Source: Sulfurovum sp. (lineage in GTDB: Bacteria; Campylobacterota; Campylobacteria; Campylobacterales; Sulfurovaceae). From it: a DNA stretch of 51,682 nt. Below, in pieces: positions 16,739 to 25,712 of the stretch. The notes beneath the pieces are model-generated. The model saw only the letters and a program-made list of their open reading frames with translations, made no database searches and was not told the DNA's origin. Made by a program: the position numbers and the translations under genes. How positions within the stretch are numbered: the first letter of the stretch is position 1; every line of letters starts with the position of its first letter. The stretch lies in contig JALVGO010000269.1 in assembly GCA_027029065.1 (NCBI GenBank), forward strand, positions 1 through 51,682. The letters run 5' to 3'.

Positions 16739-17962
16739 CTATACCTCTTCTTCATACATTTTGGGATGTTTGTCGCTTACAAGTTTGACCGGTTGGGAAA
16801 AAGGAGCCAGTTTTGCCAAAAAGTTCAAAATGGAGATCACCGGCGATCCGTAAAAGAACTTCAGATTGGGGTTAAGCAGCCATATCTTGTCGGCATAGGC
16901 ATAATAGGTGTACGGGGTATCGCCTATGCCGTCACCATCTCTGTCAAACCCCTCATAGTCATCCCAGTAGTTTCCCTCAAACAGATTCTCTGTTACTTTG
17001 GTGTTATAGGAGTCGTTGATCACATTCTCGATATTGCCCTTGAAGATATTGCCTTTAAAATGGTTGTGCAGGCTGAGCGAATGAAAATGGATCCCCTCGC
17101 TGTTGTAGATAATGCGATTCCCTTCTATCGTGTTGACCGTATCGGGCTCATAGGGCGAGCGGTCGATATAGAGCCCTCTGGCACAATAGATGATCGTATT
17201 ATCTCTGAGCGTAAAGTTGCTCGCATCTTTCATCCCGATCCCCAGACCGGTCGTTCCCAACGAATTTTCGATCAGGTTACCTGTAGCGATCGTATCTCTT
17301 GAGTACATAAAAAATATCCCCACAGAGTTGTGCTTATAGGTGTTGTTCCGGACGATATTTTTCCCAGTGTACATAAAATGGAGCGAATAGCGACCATACT
17401 CTCCGAGATTTTTCTCGATCAGGTTGCCGTGGGAGTACCACACCACAAAATCGCGTGAACGGTAGAGGTGATTGCCGCTGAGATGGTTGTCGTTGCTGTA
17501 CCAGAGCCGTATACCATCCCCCCGTATGCCGAGATCGAACGGTTTGGACTCAATATAATTCCCGACAATCTCCGAATCGCTTACCTCTGCCATATCGATA
17601 CCAAACAGACAATCTACGATCCTGTTATGCTCTATATTGCACTGCGTTACCTTCTTGAGTGCCACACCGGCATCTACCGTATCGTGATTTTCTCCGCTTT
17701 TACGGATGGTCAGGTTTTTCAGGGTAACCCCGGAATTGAGTATGGTTACTACCGTACCGTTACCGTCTCCTTCGATGATTGCTTTTTGGTTTACACCGTC
17801 AATAATGATCGGCTTGTCAATCACGATATTGCCGCGATAGACCCCTGCCGGCAATGTCAGCTTCGAGCCGGGTCTTGCATGGTCAATAGCCTCCTGCAGG
17901 ACAGAAGCATGGAGTAGAGAGCAGGGAGTAAGGAGCAACAAAAGCAGCAAAGACCGTTTCAT
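16739..17962 (-). CDS. nosD: NosD, periplasmic beta-helix protein for NosZ copper assembly
   Basis: A 407-residue exported protein with a right-handed beta-helix made of CASH repeats (NNTYKHNSVGIFF, GNRIIYNSEGIHF and similar turns). It captures copper from NosL and works with NosFY to load NosZ. The ATG at 17962 gives a clear Sec signal (MKRSLLLLLLL); the frame continues to 18064, but that extension has no signal and would overlap nosB. A possible AAGGAG lies 15 bases upstream, rather far. Much of the signal peptide is encoded by 7-base repeats (17901-17935), and a second block lies before the start. Confidence 0.92.
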   Translation of the reverse strand: MKRSLLLLLLLTPCSLLHASVLQEAIDHARPGSKLTLPAGVYRGNIVIDKPIIIDGVNQKAIIEGDGNGTVVTILNSGVTLKNLTIRKSGENHDTVDAGVALKKVTQCNIEHNRIVDCLFGIDMAEVSDSEIVGNYIESKPFDLGIRGDGIRLWYSNDNHLSGNHLYRSRDFVVWYSHGNLIEKNLGEYGRYSLHFMYTGKNIVRNNTYKHNSVGIFFMYSRDTIATGNLIENSLGTTGLGIGMKDASNFTLRDNTIIYCARGLYIDRSPYEPDTVNTIEGNRIIYNSEGIHFHSLSLHNHFKGNIFKGNIENVINDSYNTKVTENLFEGNYWDDYEGFDRDGDGIGDTPYTYYAYADKIWLLNPNLKFFYGSPVISILNFLAKLAPFSQPVKLVSDKHPKMYEEEV

Positions 17963-18043
17963 GCTATCCACACCATACTCCTTTATCATATTTTTCTTCA
18001 CTGCTCTCTGCCTCTTTCTACTTGCTGCCTGCTGCCTGCTTTT
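17901..18043. repeat. Heptamer block pair at the nosB-nosD border
   Basis: Five 7-base units all ending in AG (for example CAGGGAG, TAAGGAG) fill 17901-17935 inside the nosD signal peptide. Seven pyrimidine-rich units (for example TGCTGCC twice) fill 17995-18043 at the end of nosB. The 59 bases between contain the nosD start. The layout, purine-rich left and pyrimidine-rich right on the plus strand, recurs at other gene borders in the window. Confidence 0.6.
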
Positions 18044-18803
18044 GGTATTTGCGTTTGGATGCAATCGCCAAAATACTCAACACACTGATCGCGACCAGCA
18101 GCCAGAAACCAAGCGTAGGATAGGAGTGTGTCGTAAACTGCGCCACCTTTCCGTCCCCAAAGACCGTCGGAGTAAACGGTTTGATCTTAAACGCCCCCCA
18201 CTCATGCATATGGTGGCCGAACCAGTAGAGCCAGTAGGAGTAGAACCCGATGAAGACCAATGGAAGCACCACTGGAATCAGCATCAGCAGGTTTAGGAGC
18301 CTGTTGTTGTAGATCATGAACATCACCATCAGCCATGCCACAAAGACCAGCGCATAGGGTGCCAGCATACGCAGGTAGGGAGCACCCCGCTCCATCGGAT
18401 CCATACCGATATAGTGGTTGATGGTATTCATCTCATGCACATCGCCCGAGAAACCGTCAAAGTGGTAAAAGACAGGAATCCCCTCCGGAAATGCGTCTTT
18501 GGGATAGTTGGGTGCTTCAAGAGATACATACCAGATCGGTGCAGTAACCACATTCAGCTCCATATCGTCAGCGATCATTTTTTTGAGATCGTTCGCATCC
18601 TCTTTGGGGATGTTGGGAGAGACATATCTGCCGTTTTGGTAATAATCCCATATCTTGACCGTCATATCTGACAACTGATCCCCTTTTCCCTGCCGCCCCA
18701 TCTCTACAACATTATGGGTAAAGACCGCCGGTATGACAAACCAGTAGAGCAGTATACCCAGTGCGAGCAGCGTGAATATTCTTGATTTTGCCAATGAACT
18801 CAT
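18018..18803 (-). CDS. nosB: NosB, membrane protein of class II nos clusters
   Basis: A 261-residue polytopic protein: one helix near the N-terminus, a periplasmic domain (about 30-130) and four further helices (from about 135), with HHMHEWGAFKIKPFTPTVFG between helices 4 and 5. NosB is typical of clade II clusters and follows nosZ there; its biochemical role is not settled. The ATG at 18803 has AAAGGA 6 bases upstream; the longer frame to 18842 does not. It has its own FNR-type promoter and starts the nosBDG-C1-C2-HFLY run. Its last codons lie in a heptamer block. Confidence 0.88.
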   Translation of the reverse strand: MSSLAKSRIFTLLALGILLYWFVIPAVFTHNVVEMGRQGKGDQLSDMTVKIWDYYQNGRYVSPNIPKEDANDLKKMIADDMELNVVTAPIWYVSLEAPNYPKDAFPEGIPVFYHFDGFSGDVHEMNTINHYIGMDPMERGAPYLRMLAPYALVFVAWLMVMFMIYNNRLLNLLMLIPVVLPLVFIGFYSYWLYWFGHHMHEWGAFKIKPFTPTVFGDGKVAQFTTHSYPTLGFWLLVAISVLSILAIASKRKYQKQAAGSK

Positions 18804-18868
18804 GCATATCCTTTCTTGTTCAAATATTTCAAAGTGCTCCAAAAGCCCTTTGGACTATCTGTTTAACT

Positions 18869-18910
18869 ATTTTATCCCAATAGAGAAGAGATAAACTTGA
18901 TAGATATCAA
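18869..18910 (-). promoter_or_regulatory. FNR-type box and -10 element for nosB
   Basis: TTGATAGATATCAA at 18897-18910 fits the FNR consensus TTGAT-N4-ATCAA exactly. On the minus strand TAAAAT at 18869-18874 makes a -10, putting the start of transcription near 18863 and the box centre about 41 bases upstream, the class II activator position. This implies nosB onward can be switched on under low oxygen independently of nosZ. CRP/FNR-type Nss regulators control nos genes in Wolinella; which one acts here is unknown. Confidence 0.75.
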
Positions 18911-18962
18911 GCGAAATTATATTTATACACAATCAATTAATTTGGATTATAGTTGGTTATAG

Positions 18963-18988
18963 GGCAGGAGGCACATAGCCTCTCTGCC
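18963..18988 (-). terminator. Hairpin just after nosZ, possible terminator
   Basis: GGCAGGAGGC (18963-18972) pairs with GCCTCTCTGCC (18978-18988), with one bulged base and a 5-base loop. It begins 12 bases past the nosZ stop. No T run follows on the minus strand, so termination may be partial or the stem may protect the nosZ message. Confidence 0.5.
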
Positions 18989-18999
18989 TGAAGCAGTCT

Positions 19000-21600
19000 T
19001 TAGAAGAGGTTTGCGTTCTCATCGATCCATTTAAGGTATTCGATGATATCGTCAGTCTGCTGCTCTGTCATACCCTGGTTAGGCATACGGAGGTTGAAGT
19101 AGTTGATCATAGACTTGATATAGTCATCATCATACATTTTTTCAGGATGCATGATCCACTGTTTCGCCCACTCTTCACCGTTTTCATGTCTCTGAAGTAC
19201 CCCTGTAAGGTCTGGACCGGAACTGACTTTTCCGATAACGTGACATCCGTTACATCCACCCTCTTTATAGGCCTCTTCACCGCGTTTTGCCGCTTCGCTC
19301 ATCGGCTTGGCTACTTTTTTGACAAGCAGATCTTTAGCTCTGATACCGACATCTGCCGTCTTAACCATATACTGCCAGATCATGTTTTCAAACAGAATCG
19401 CTTTCTCAAGATCACCCGCTTTCACCGCTTCATCAGATTTTTTCTTCTGCTCCGCGATCTTGCCGTACTGGTCAAGCGCATCTTCCACCAATGCTTTGAC
19501 TGTCGGATACTTCTCATAGTGGTTGTCTTTGAGGAACTTCACGACACTCTGGATGACTTTGTCTGTCGCATCATTGACCGCTACCGTCTGGTCATACTCT
19601 TTTTTGAGCTGTTCCGGGCTCATTGCCGCCATTTTGAGCTTTTTGGCCGCGGTGTACTTCTTGTTCGGATCTTTAACCATCAGGTAACCCATCATCTCTA
19701 GATGCAGCGCGGAACAGAACTCCGTACAGTAGTACGGGAAGACACCTTCGAGGTCAGCCTTGAATGTTGCTGCCACCGTTTTACCCGGCTCAAGTGAAGT
19801 ATGGACATTGTAGGTATCTACCGTAAATCCATGCGTCTCATCTTCCGCTCTTTCGAGGTTGGTCAGATAGAAGGTAACGGTATCACCTTTGTTGACCGTA
19901 ACATGTTCCGGGTTGATGTGTGATCGAACCACCGTACCATAGACATAGACATGGTTTCCTTTTCTAACGATTTTCTCCTGTCCTGCAAGGGTTTTACCCT
20001 CATGGATCTCACCGGTAAAGGCGTTGGTACCCATCTTGTAGCGTACATGCGTATGGAGCTTGTCTGCTCTGATCGCTACCGCCTGGTGAGGTTCGCCCAG
20101 CGGTACCGGCATATCGTAGAGTAGCTGCATTTTCTTGCCACGGACATCGATCAACTGATGGTTTTGAGGATGCAGTGGACCGATTTCATTAAATCTGTCG
20201 ATCGCAAGTTTGTTCAGTGCAATGATGTAATCGCCCTGAGGATCTGCCGATTTGCCCTCCATACCACAAAGGTGACCGATGTTGTAGTTGACATTCTGTC
20301 TATCTTCTACCTTACAGGTTTTGTAGTTCCATCTGACAACCTGACTGTCCACATAGAGTGAGGTATAGATCTCACCGTTCTTCCAGTTTTTGCCATACTG
20401 GTTGTGTAACGGTCCGAGACCCAACTCTGCCTGACAATGCATGGTTTTCTTGAGATCAAGAATCGGAATACCGTACGGGTCTTTGCCCGCATAGTCTTTG
20501 TTCTTGATCGCTGCCATCAGCTTGTCAAAGTCATAGACGGTCGCATGGGTATCGAGCTTACCACACACAACGATACTCTTACCGTCAGGCGAGACATCGA
20601 CACCGTGCGGCGACTTTGGTTCAGGCACAAGGAAGAGCGCATCGTTTTTGATCGCCACTTCCATAGGAATGACCCTGTGTCCATTGACAATCTTGACATT
20701 TTTGTCATCTTTTGCCAATTCAGCCAGTTTTTTCCAGTTGTACATATGGAGATAGTCTGTATCATTTCTTGAACATCCCGCCTCAAATGGTGGTAACCCT
20801 TTTTCGATACCGCCGGTGTACATTTCAGAGTTGAACGAGTTGGTAAACCCCCAGCCGTTACTGGCTGCTTTACCTGCATCGGAGAGATCCTGCATATAGG
20901 GAGGCATCTCGATCGTGAAGGACTCTTCAGGAATGATCTTCCCTTTTTCATGGTCGAACTTCCAGACAGTTACCCCACCACGGTAGGTCTCTTTGTACTC
21001 TTCGATCGGGTGGTAGTTGTTGTCAAGTGGTGCACCGTACTGGCACGCTTCGAGAATGTACTCAGAGTTTGGTGTAAAGAAGGCGCCGCCGTGGTCTGAT
21101 TTGAATACTGGGTTGACAACGATCTGCTTGGTGACAAAGTCGGAGAGATCGATGACTGCCAGTCTTGGGTTGGCTTTGTCGTTGATGACCAGCCATTTGC
21201 CATCATATTTGCCGTCAGTCTCCGAGATCGCCGGGTGGTGGGTATCGCCCCAAGTGATCTGCTTGCCTCTAATGTTACCTTGGGCAAGTACCTTTTTGGT
21301 ATCATCATCGTATCCCCATCCCTGCCAAGGCTCCGGTGTAAAGACGCCGATATATTTCAAAATACGCATGGAAGGTACACCATAGACCATGATCTGCCCC
21401 GACTGTCCGCCGGAACTGAAGACAATATACTTGTCTCTGCCACCACTTGGGGTGTAGGTTTTGGCAGCTGCAAGCAGATCTGTCTGCGTCAATCCTCTCT
21501 CTTTCATCACCTTGTCCAAAGCACTGGCACCAAAAAGTGTCGAAACACTCAGGGCAGAGCCAAGAAAAAGCGATGCAATCTTACTGATTTTGTAATTCAT
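19000..21600 (-). CDS. nosZ: Nitrous oxide reductase, clade II with C-terminal cytochrome c domain
   Basis: Periplasmic N2O reductase, 866 residues. A Sec signal (1-26, ending STLFGA) replaces the Tat signal of clade I. Then follow the beta-propeller with CuZ ligands (DTHHPA about 115, HGGAFF about 168, HGVDVS and DTHATVYDF, LGPLHNQYG, GEPHQAV), the CuA domain with the ligand set in YCTEFCSALHLEMMGY (about 655), and a C-terminal cytochrome c domain with CNGCHVIG (about 785) and a late Met. The ATG at 21600 has GGAGGAG 5 bases upstream; the frame to 21645 is not needed. It is transcribed from an FNR-type promoter. Confidence 0.98.
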   Translation of the reverse strand: MNYKISKIASLFLGSALSVSTLFGASALDKVMKERGLTQTDLLAAAKTYTPSGGRDKYIVFSSGGQSGQIMVYGVPSMRILKYIGVFTPEPWQGWGYDDDTKKVLAQGNIRGKQITWGDTHHPAISETDGKYDGKWLVINDKANPRLAVIDLSDFVTKQIVVNPVFKSDHGGAFFTPNSEYILEACQYGAPLDNNYHPIEEYKETYRGGVTVWKFDHEKGKIIPEESFTIEMPPYMQDLSDAGKAASNGWGFTNSFNSEMYTGGIEKGLPPFEAGCSRNDTDYLHMYNWKKLAELAKDDKNVKIVNGHRVIPMEVAIKNDALFLVPEPKSPHGVDVSPDGKSIVVCGKLDTHATVYDFDKLMAAIKNKDYAGKDPYGIPILDLKKTMHCQAELGLGPLHNQYGKNWKNGEIYTSLYVDSQVVRWNYKTCKVEDRQNVNYNIGHLCGMEGKSADPQGDYIIALNKLAIDRFNEIGPLHPQNHQLIDVRGKKMQLLYDMPVPLGEPHQAVAIRADKLHTHVRYKMGTNAFTGEIHEGKTLAGQEKIVRKGNHVYVYGTVVRSHINPEHVTVNKGDTVTFYLTNLERAEDETHGFTVDTYNVHTSLEPGKTVAATFKADLEGVFPYYCTEFCSALHLEMMGYLMVKDPNKKYTAAKKLKMAAMSPEQLKKEYDQTVAVNDATDKVIQSVVKFLKDNHYEKYPTVKALVEDALDQYGKIAEQKKKSDEAVKAGDLEKAILFENMIWQYMVKTADVGIRAKDLLVKKVAKPMSEAAKRGEEAYKEGGCNGCHVIGKVSSGPDLTGVLQRHENGEEWAKQWIMHPEKMYDDDYIKSMINYFNLRMPNQGMTEQQTDDIIEYLKWIDENANLF

Positions 21601-21700
21601 TTTTCCTCCTCCAATTACATTTTCATATGTTTGGTACGCAACCAAACGACAAATCCCAATGACAATAAGATATACTTATCATTATTATCACTCACTCTTC

Positions 21701-21743
21701 ATTATATCTTATAAACATAATCAATATTGTTGATTTATATCAA
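21701..21743 (-). promoter_or_regulatory. FNR-type box and -10 element for nosZ
   Basis: TTGATTTATATCAA at 21730-21743 fits TTGAT-N4-ATCAA exactly. TATAAT on the minus strand at 21701-21706 places the start near 21695, about 41 bases from the box centre, the textbook class II position. The leader would be about 95 bases long before the nosZ ATG at 21600. Confidence 0.8.
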
Positions 21744-21747
21744 GAAT

Positions 21748-21765
21748 TTAACACTAATTTAACAC
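21748..21765 (-). promoter_or_regulatory. Direct-repeat box GTGTTAA-N4-GTGTTAA upstream of nosZ
   Basis: On the minus strand this is the same 18 bases as at 10650-10667 and 24125-24142. It lies 4 bases upstream of the FNR box, about 53-70 bases before the predicted start. It is a candidate response-regulator site that would add a second signal, perhaps copper or a redox cue, to the oxygen signal at nosZ. Confidence 0.6.
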
Positions 21766-21859
21766 TTCTTCGGTTGTGCTATGGTATTCAAAATGAAAAG
21801 TAACATATGAATGAGATAGATTTAACGTATGCAGTTTACTTCAAAAATAGTGTTGGTAA

Positions 21860-21906
21860 TATTATTGGGGAGGGAGAAGAGGATTATTACTCCCCCAATG
21901 AATAGT
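21860..21906. repeat. Remnant of the TTATTACTCCCCC element family
   Basis: Bases 21884-21904 match the terminal repeat of the element at 51261-51558, and 21860-21876 is an imperfect inverted partner. Together they look like two abutting element ends or a deletion remnant. The rest of the 390-base gap between nosZ and the copper receptor holds the nosZ promoter; I see no gene in it. Short frames there lack a ribosome site or family match. Confidence 0.5.
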
Positions 21907-21990
21907 AACCTATATCTTCATGCTTGCCCAGATTTTGTATCAGTTATTATTTGGGCGATACTGACACAAAATTTGGACTCAAAGAACTTC

Positions 21991-24084
21991 CTAAAAGCTA
22001 TACCTTACATTAGCATAAACATAACGACCCGGTTCATTCATCAGCATCACTTTATCGTTGGCTGTTGTTGTCGGTAAGAGAATCAGATCCTTGTAGGTAT
22101 TGGAAATAGCATATGTCTCATCAAAGAGGTTGTCTACCCCTATTGTTACTTCAAAGTGCTTTGCAAATACTTTGCTCGCCTTGAGATTGACGATTGCGTA
22201 AGAAGGAATGAACTGCTCTCCATTCTCCTCATCATAATCATTCCATTCTGCTGAACCGACAAGCTCTGCACGCATATGGAAGGTTTCATCCCAGTCATAG
22301 TTGGCTGCAAGATGATACTTAAACGGTGGTATTTCAGGCATATTGATACCTGTCTGTCCGGTAAGGGGATGGTCTTTTTCACCTCTTTGGTATGCCATAC
22401 CGTAATCAAAGTAGAGAGATTCCATTGCCACATAAGTACCGCTTAGCTCAAACCCGTAAATCGTAGCATCCACATTTTCATAGGCATGATATGCCATTGT
22501 TTTTCCCATTTTTGTCATAGTGTTGTCTGCATTGTAGGCGATAAAATCATCAAGCATTGAATAGAATGCTGTCAACTTAACTGTACTCTCTGCAAACTGT
22601 TTCTCTACACCAAAGTCAAACTCGTAGTTAATGGTATTTTCAAGATCCGGCGTACCTATCTCATTGCCCATACTCCCAATCCAGTACAACTCTTTTGCAT
22701 CAGGTACTCTCGATGATTTTCCTGCACCTACAAATAGTTTCATACTCTCATCAAGATGATAGATTCCATGGATATACCCATTTAGTTCACTATAGTCATT
22801 GTCAGGTTGTGATGGGTATGCCGATGTAATGCTCGTATCGTCATATCTAAGTCCAAGATCAAGTACTAACTTATCTAAATGTATGCTGTCTTGCATAAAG
22901 AACGCAATATTTTTTGTATCGACATCATAAATACTGTGGTAAGGCATTTTGCCTCCACTTGCAATATCAAGCGGGATATCATTTTTGGTATACCATCCAT
23001 CCCAGTTACGGAGAGTATAGTCAATCCCTACTGTTACTTCATGGTTGCTGACATCAAAAGTATTTTTCATTTTTGCTCCATCTACCTGACTTGTCAACGC
23101 ATGTGTCATATAGGCAGCCTGTACGCCCGGTTGCATCGGATTACTATCCATGATTGCCATATTTCTGTATTTGGTGGACATAGGATGCTCTACTTTGGAG
23201 CGGTACAGTTGCAGATAAAGCTCTTTGGAGTATGCTCCAAGATCTTTTACAATATACTCTGCATTGAAAATATCGGAATCATCATAGAGAGCATCCATCT
23301 TTGATGATGGGTAGAGCACATCATCACTTCTATTGGCTGTATAGCTGAGTCTAAGCTCCTGATTCTCTGTAATATTCCAAAAGAGTTTTGCCATCAAAGT
23401 ATCTTTCTTGTAGGCATCCATATCTTTATATCGGTCTTGATACTGCCATGCTTTTGATACATTGCCGGCATCTATCTCACGCTGTATCTGTCCGACAAAA
23501 TCGTTACCATCCCCATCTTCATACTGCTCACTGCTCTCAGTCGAACCGCTCAAAAGCATTCTGACTGTATCGTTCCCGCCAGAGAGAGAAAAAGAGGCTT
23601 TTTTGTAGTTCCAGCTTCCTACTCCAAGGTTTACATCTCCATGCCACTCTGCCGTCGGGTCAAGCAGTTTTACCTCCACATCGGCAGAAAGCACCCCAAA
23701 GTCCTCAACATTGTAAGGACCTCTGTCAATCTTGATGTAATCAATATTGTTCGTCAATACATGCGAAATCGGAGGATCCATTCTGTTTGGACATGCACCG
23801 TAGATTTTGACACCATCGAGTGTCACATTGATATTGTCTTTTTTCTGTCCACGGACGATAATATCGTTGGCAACACCCGACCTGCGTACCAGTGTTACAC
23901 TCGGTACCTGTTTAAAGAGTGCTTCTGCGACATCCGCTGACTTGATCTCGTCTCCATGTACATCTTTGACCACCTCAGTATCTATTGTTGCCTCTACATC
24001 GATCGTACCAAGCTGCGCTTGGGCTGCATGCAGTGATACCGCGCACACAAATGAAAGTACCAATCCCTGTTTTTTGCTGATCAT
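21991..24084 (-). CDS. TonB-dependent outer-membrane copper receptor, OprC/NosA type
   Basis: A 697-residue beta-barrel receptor: signal peptide (1-22), TonB-box region (GTIDVEA), plug domain with VRGQKKDNINVTLDGVKI, then a barrel ending in the aromatic YVYANVRYSF. The stretch YGACPNRMDPPISHVLTN (about 95-112) matches the CxxRMDPP plug motif of OprC and NosA, which are linked to copper uptake and NosZ maturation. Its own upstream region carries the 18-base direct-repeat box shared with nosZ. It follows exbB-exbD-tonB on the same strand. Confidence 0.86.
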   Translation of the reverse strand: MISKKQGLVLSFVCAVSLHAAQAQLGTIDVEATIDTEVVKDVHGDEIKSADVAEALFKQVPSVTLVRRSGVANDIIVRGQKKDNINVTLDGVKIYGACPNRMDPPISHVLTNNIDYIKIDRGPYNVEDFGVLSADVEVKLLDPTAEWHGDVNLGVGSWNYKKASFSLSGGNDTVRMLLSGSTESSEQYEDGDGNDFVGQIQREIDAGNVSKAWQYQDRYKDMDAYKKDTLMAKLFWNITENQELRLSYTANRSDDVLYPSSKMDALYDDSDIFNAEYIVKDLGAYSKELYLQLYRSKVEHPMSTKYRNMAIMDSNPMQPGVQAAYMTHALTSQVDGAKMKNTFDVSNHEVTVGIDYTLRNWDGWYTKNDIPLDIASGGKMPYHSIYDVDTKNIAFFMQDSIHLDKLVLDLGLRYDDTSITSAYPSQPDNDYSELNGYIHGIYHLDESMKLFVGAGKSSRVPDAKELYWIGSMGNEIGTPDLENTINYEFDFGVEKQFAESTVKLTAFYSMLDDFIAYNADNTMTKMGKTMAYHAYENVDATIYGFELSGTYVAMESLYFDYGMAYQRGEKDHPLTGQTGINMPEIPPFKYHLAANYDWDETFHMRAELVGSAEWNDYDEENGEQFIPSYAIVNLKASKVFAKHFEVTIGVDNLFDETYAISNTYKDLILLPTTTANDKVMLMNEPGRYVYANVRYSF

Positions 24085-24124
24085 TCTCTTCTCCTAAATG
24101 TGATAAGGGAAGTATGACAGCCTT

Positions 24125-24142
24125 GTGTTAAATTAGTGTTAA
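24125..24142 (+). promoter_or_regulatory. Direct-repeat box GTGTTAA-N4-GTGTTAA upstream of copper receptor
   Basis: GTGTTAAATTAGTGTTAA, identical to the copies near nosZ and the NosL fusion gene. It lies 41-58 bases before the receptor ATG and directly after the tonB stop. A possible -10 (CATACT, minus strand, about 24111-24116) follows. Confidence 0.6.
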
Positions 24143-24143
24143 G

Positions 24144-24866
24144 TTACCGCAGCCGATATCGCAGAGTAAGCGAAACGGTAGAGGGAAGCGGCATTGGTGC
24201 CTTGTTTGCATCGACAGGGAAAGCACTTTTGATGGCTTTACGGGCAGAGCTGAAAAAGAGACTGGATCCAGAGAGGACAATGTCCCCGACATGACCGTTT
24301 TTCAAAATGGTAAACCGCGCCTTGACCGTTCCCTGCATACCGCGTCTTTTTGCCATACGAGGATAGCTTTTGGCACGGTTAATCTTCGCCCTTATCTGTG
24401 CAAGAAACGCATTTTTGCGTGCCGCACTCCTGTGAGGGCTCCCTCCTCCGCTTACCTGTCGTTTTCGATGCTTCTGTCGGGTATGTTTTTTAACCTTTTT
24501 ATGCTTTTTTGGCTTTGGTTTGGCTATGTTTTTTGGCGTTTTTTTGACAATAGGTTTTGGCTCCGGTTTGACAACAGGTGTTTTAAGAGGCTTTGGTTTC
24601 TCCTGTATGGGAGGGGTATCGGGTTTGGGAGACTTAGGTTCCGGCTTTGGTTCCTCTTTGACAAGATGCTCCTGCTGTACCGGTGCTGCAACATTGCTTG
24701 GTGCTGCTTTTGGCACAAACTGTGAGAGCGCCAGTACCATTTTGCTCTCATCCGGTTTCTCGGCAATCGCTACAATGGTTTTAAACGTATAGAGGTACAG
24801 TCCTATAGCAGAGGCATACAAGAGTGTTGTCAGAAGAAAAGAGACCTTGTAGCGATGCCGTTTCAC
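24144..24866 (-). CDS. tonB: TonB energy-transducing protein
   Basis: A 240-residue protein: one N-terminal helix (about 8-30), a long proline/lysine-rich periplasmic linker (75-150; many KPK, PEPKP units), and a C-terminal TonB domain with YPRMAKRRGMQGTVKARFTI region and SSLFFSSARKAIKSAFPV. It links the ExbBD motor to outer-membrane receptors. The start codon is GTG at 24866. It ends just before the copper receptor's promoter region, suggesting that receptor as its main client. Confidence 0.92.
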   Translation of the reverse strand: MKRHRYKVSFLLTTLLYASAIGLYLYTFKTIVAIAEKPDESKMVLALSQFVPKAAPSNVAAPVQQEHLVKEEPKPEPKSPKPDTPPIQEKPKPLKTPVVKPEPKPIVKKTPKNIAKPKPKKHKKVKKHTRQKHRKRQVSGGGSPHRSAARKNAFLAQIRAKINRAKSYPRMAKRRGMQGTVKARFTILKNGHVGDIVLSGSSLFFSSARKAIKSAFPVDANKAPMPLPSTVSLTLRYRLR

Positions 24867-24874
24867 ACAAACCT

Positions 24875-25252
24875 CTACTGCTTGGTTACAATGGAGATGT
24901 TCTCAAACCCTCTGGCTTTCATCACATCGATCACTTTGACAAAATAGTCAAACGGTGTCAGCTTGTCCGTATGCAGAGAGACAATATCTTTTTTTGGCTG
25001 CAGTGTAGCCAGTTTTGTTTTCAGTACTTCAAAAGTAACAGGGTTTTTGTCGTAAAAGTACTTTCCCTCTTTGTCAATGGCGATGACAACACTCTTTTTC
25101 TCTTCGGATTTTTTGCTGCTGGCAGCAGGCAGGTCTATCTTGATGGTTTTGTTCTGTACAAAACTTGCCGTTGCCAGTACAATCACAAGTAGTACCAGTA
25201 CAATATCGATGAAGGGGACAACATTCATCTTGTCAAAGCGTTCGCGTCTCAT
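24875..25252 (-). CDS. exbD: ExbD, proton-motive-force coupling protein
   Basis: A 125-residue protein with one N-terminal helix and a periplasmic domain. The helix carries the functional aspartate in MNVVPFIDIVLVLLVIVL (about residue 15). It works with ExbB to power TonB. It overlaps exbB by 4 bases and precedes tonB by 8. Confidence 0.95.
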   Translation of the reverse strand: MRRERFDKMNVVPFIDIVLVLLVIVLATASFVQNKTIKIDLPAASSKKSEEKKSVVIAIDKEGKYFYDKNPVTFEVLKTKLATLQPKKDIVSLHTDKLTPFDYFVKVIDVMKARGFENISIVTKQ

Positions 25253-25698
25253 CCGCGCAGTTTCCCCTCATCACGCAAGATCTCCCACTGGGAGATGAGC
25301 TTGTCAACCTTTGTCAACAGAGCGTTGTAGATCGCAGTAGCAGGGATAGCAACCACCAGCCCCGCAGCCGTCGCCTTCAGTGCCAGTGCGAGGTGTTTCA
25401 TGATCTCTCCCGCATTGATATCTGCCTGATTATCACCGATAATATAGAACGTCAGAATGATCGCCAGTACCGTACCAAGCAGTCCGATATAGGGTGCATT
25501 GACCCCAATAGAGGCAATAGTGGAAAGATGTTTTCCCAAATCAAGCTCCAGTGCCTTCTCATGGGTATACTCTTCAAGCTTTATACTGCGGTAAAAAAGG
25601 ATACGCTCAATAGCAAAGGCAAAGGTAATAAAGCTCAAAAAGAGCAGAAACCCGATAATTCCGTAATCGACAACGTGTTTGATCTGTTCTACCGGCAT
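25249..25698 (-). CDS. exbB: ExbB, proton channel subunit
   Basis: A 149-residue MotA/TolQ/ExbB family protein with three helices. Family marks are APYIGLLGTVLAIILTFYII and ALKATAAGLVVAIPATAIYN. It is the first gene of exbB-exbD-tonB. A palindrome lies 15-31 bases before its ATG. Confidence 0.95.
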   Translation of the reverse strand: MPVEQIKHVVDYGIIGFLLFLSFITFAFAIERILFYRSIKLEEYTHEKALELDLGKHLSTIASIGVNAPYIGLLGTVLAIILTFYIIGDNQADINAGEIMKHLALALKATAAGLVVAIPATAIYNALLTKVDKLISQWEILRDEGKLRG

Positions 25699-25712
25699 AG
25701 ATCCTCTTTTCC

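Noticed and set aside
19000..21600. Clade I (Tat-exported) NosZ
   Set aside because: The N-terminus has no twin arginine, and a C-terminal CxxCH domain and nosB are present, all marks of clade II.
21829..22077. 82-codon plus-strand frame between nosZ and the receptor
   Set aside because: No ribosome site; its first part is a repeat remnant and its end lies antisense to the receptor gene.
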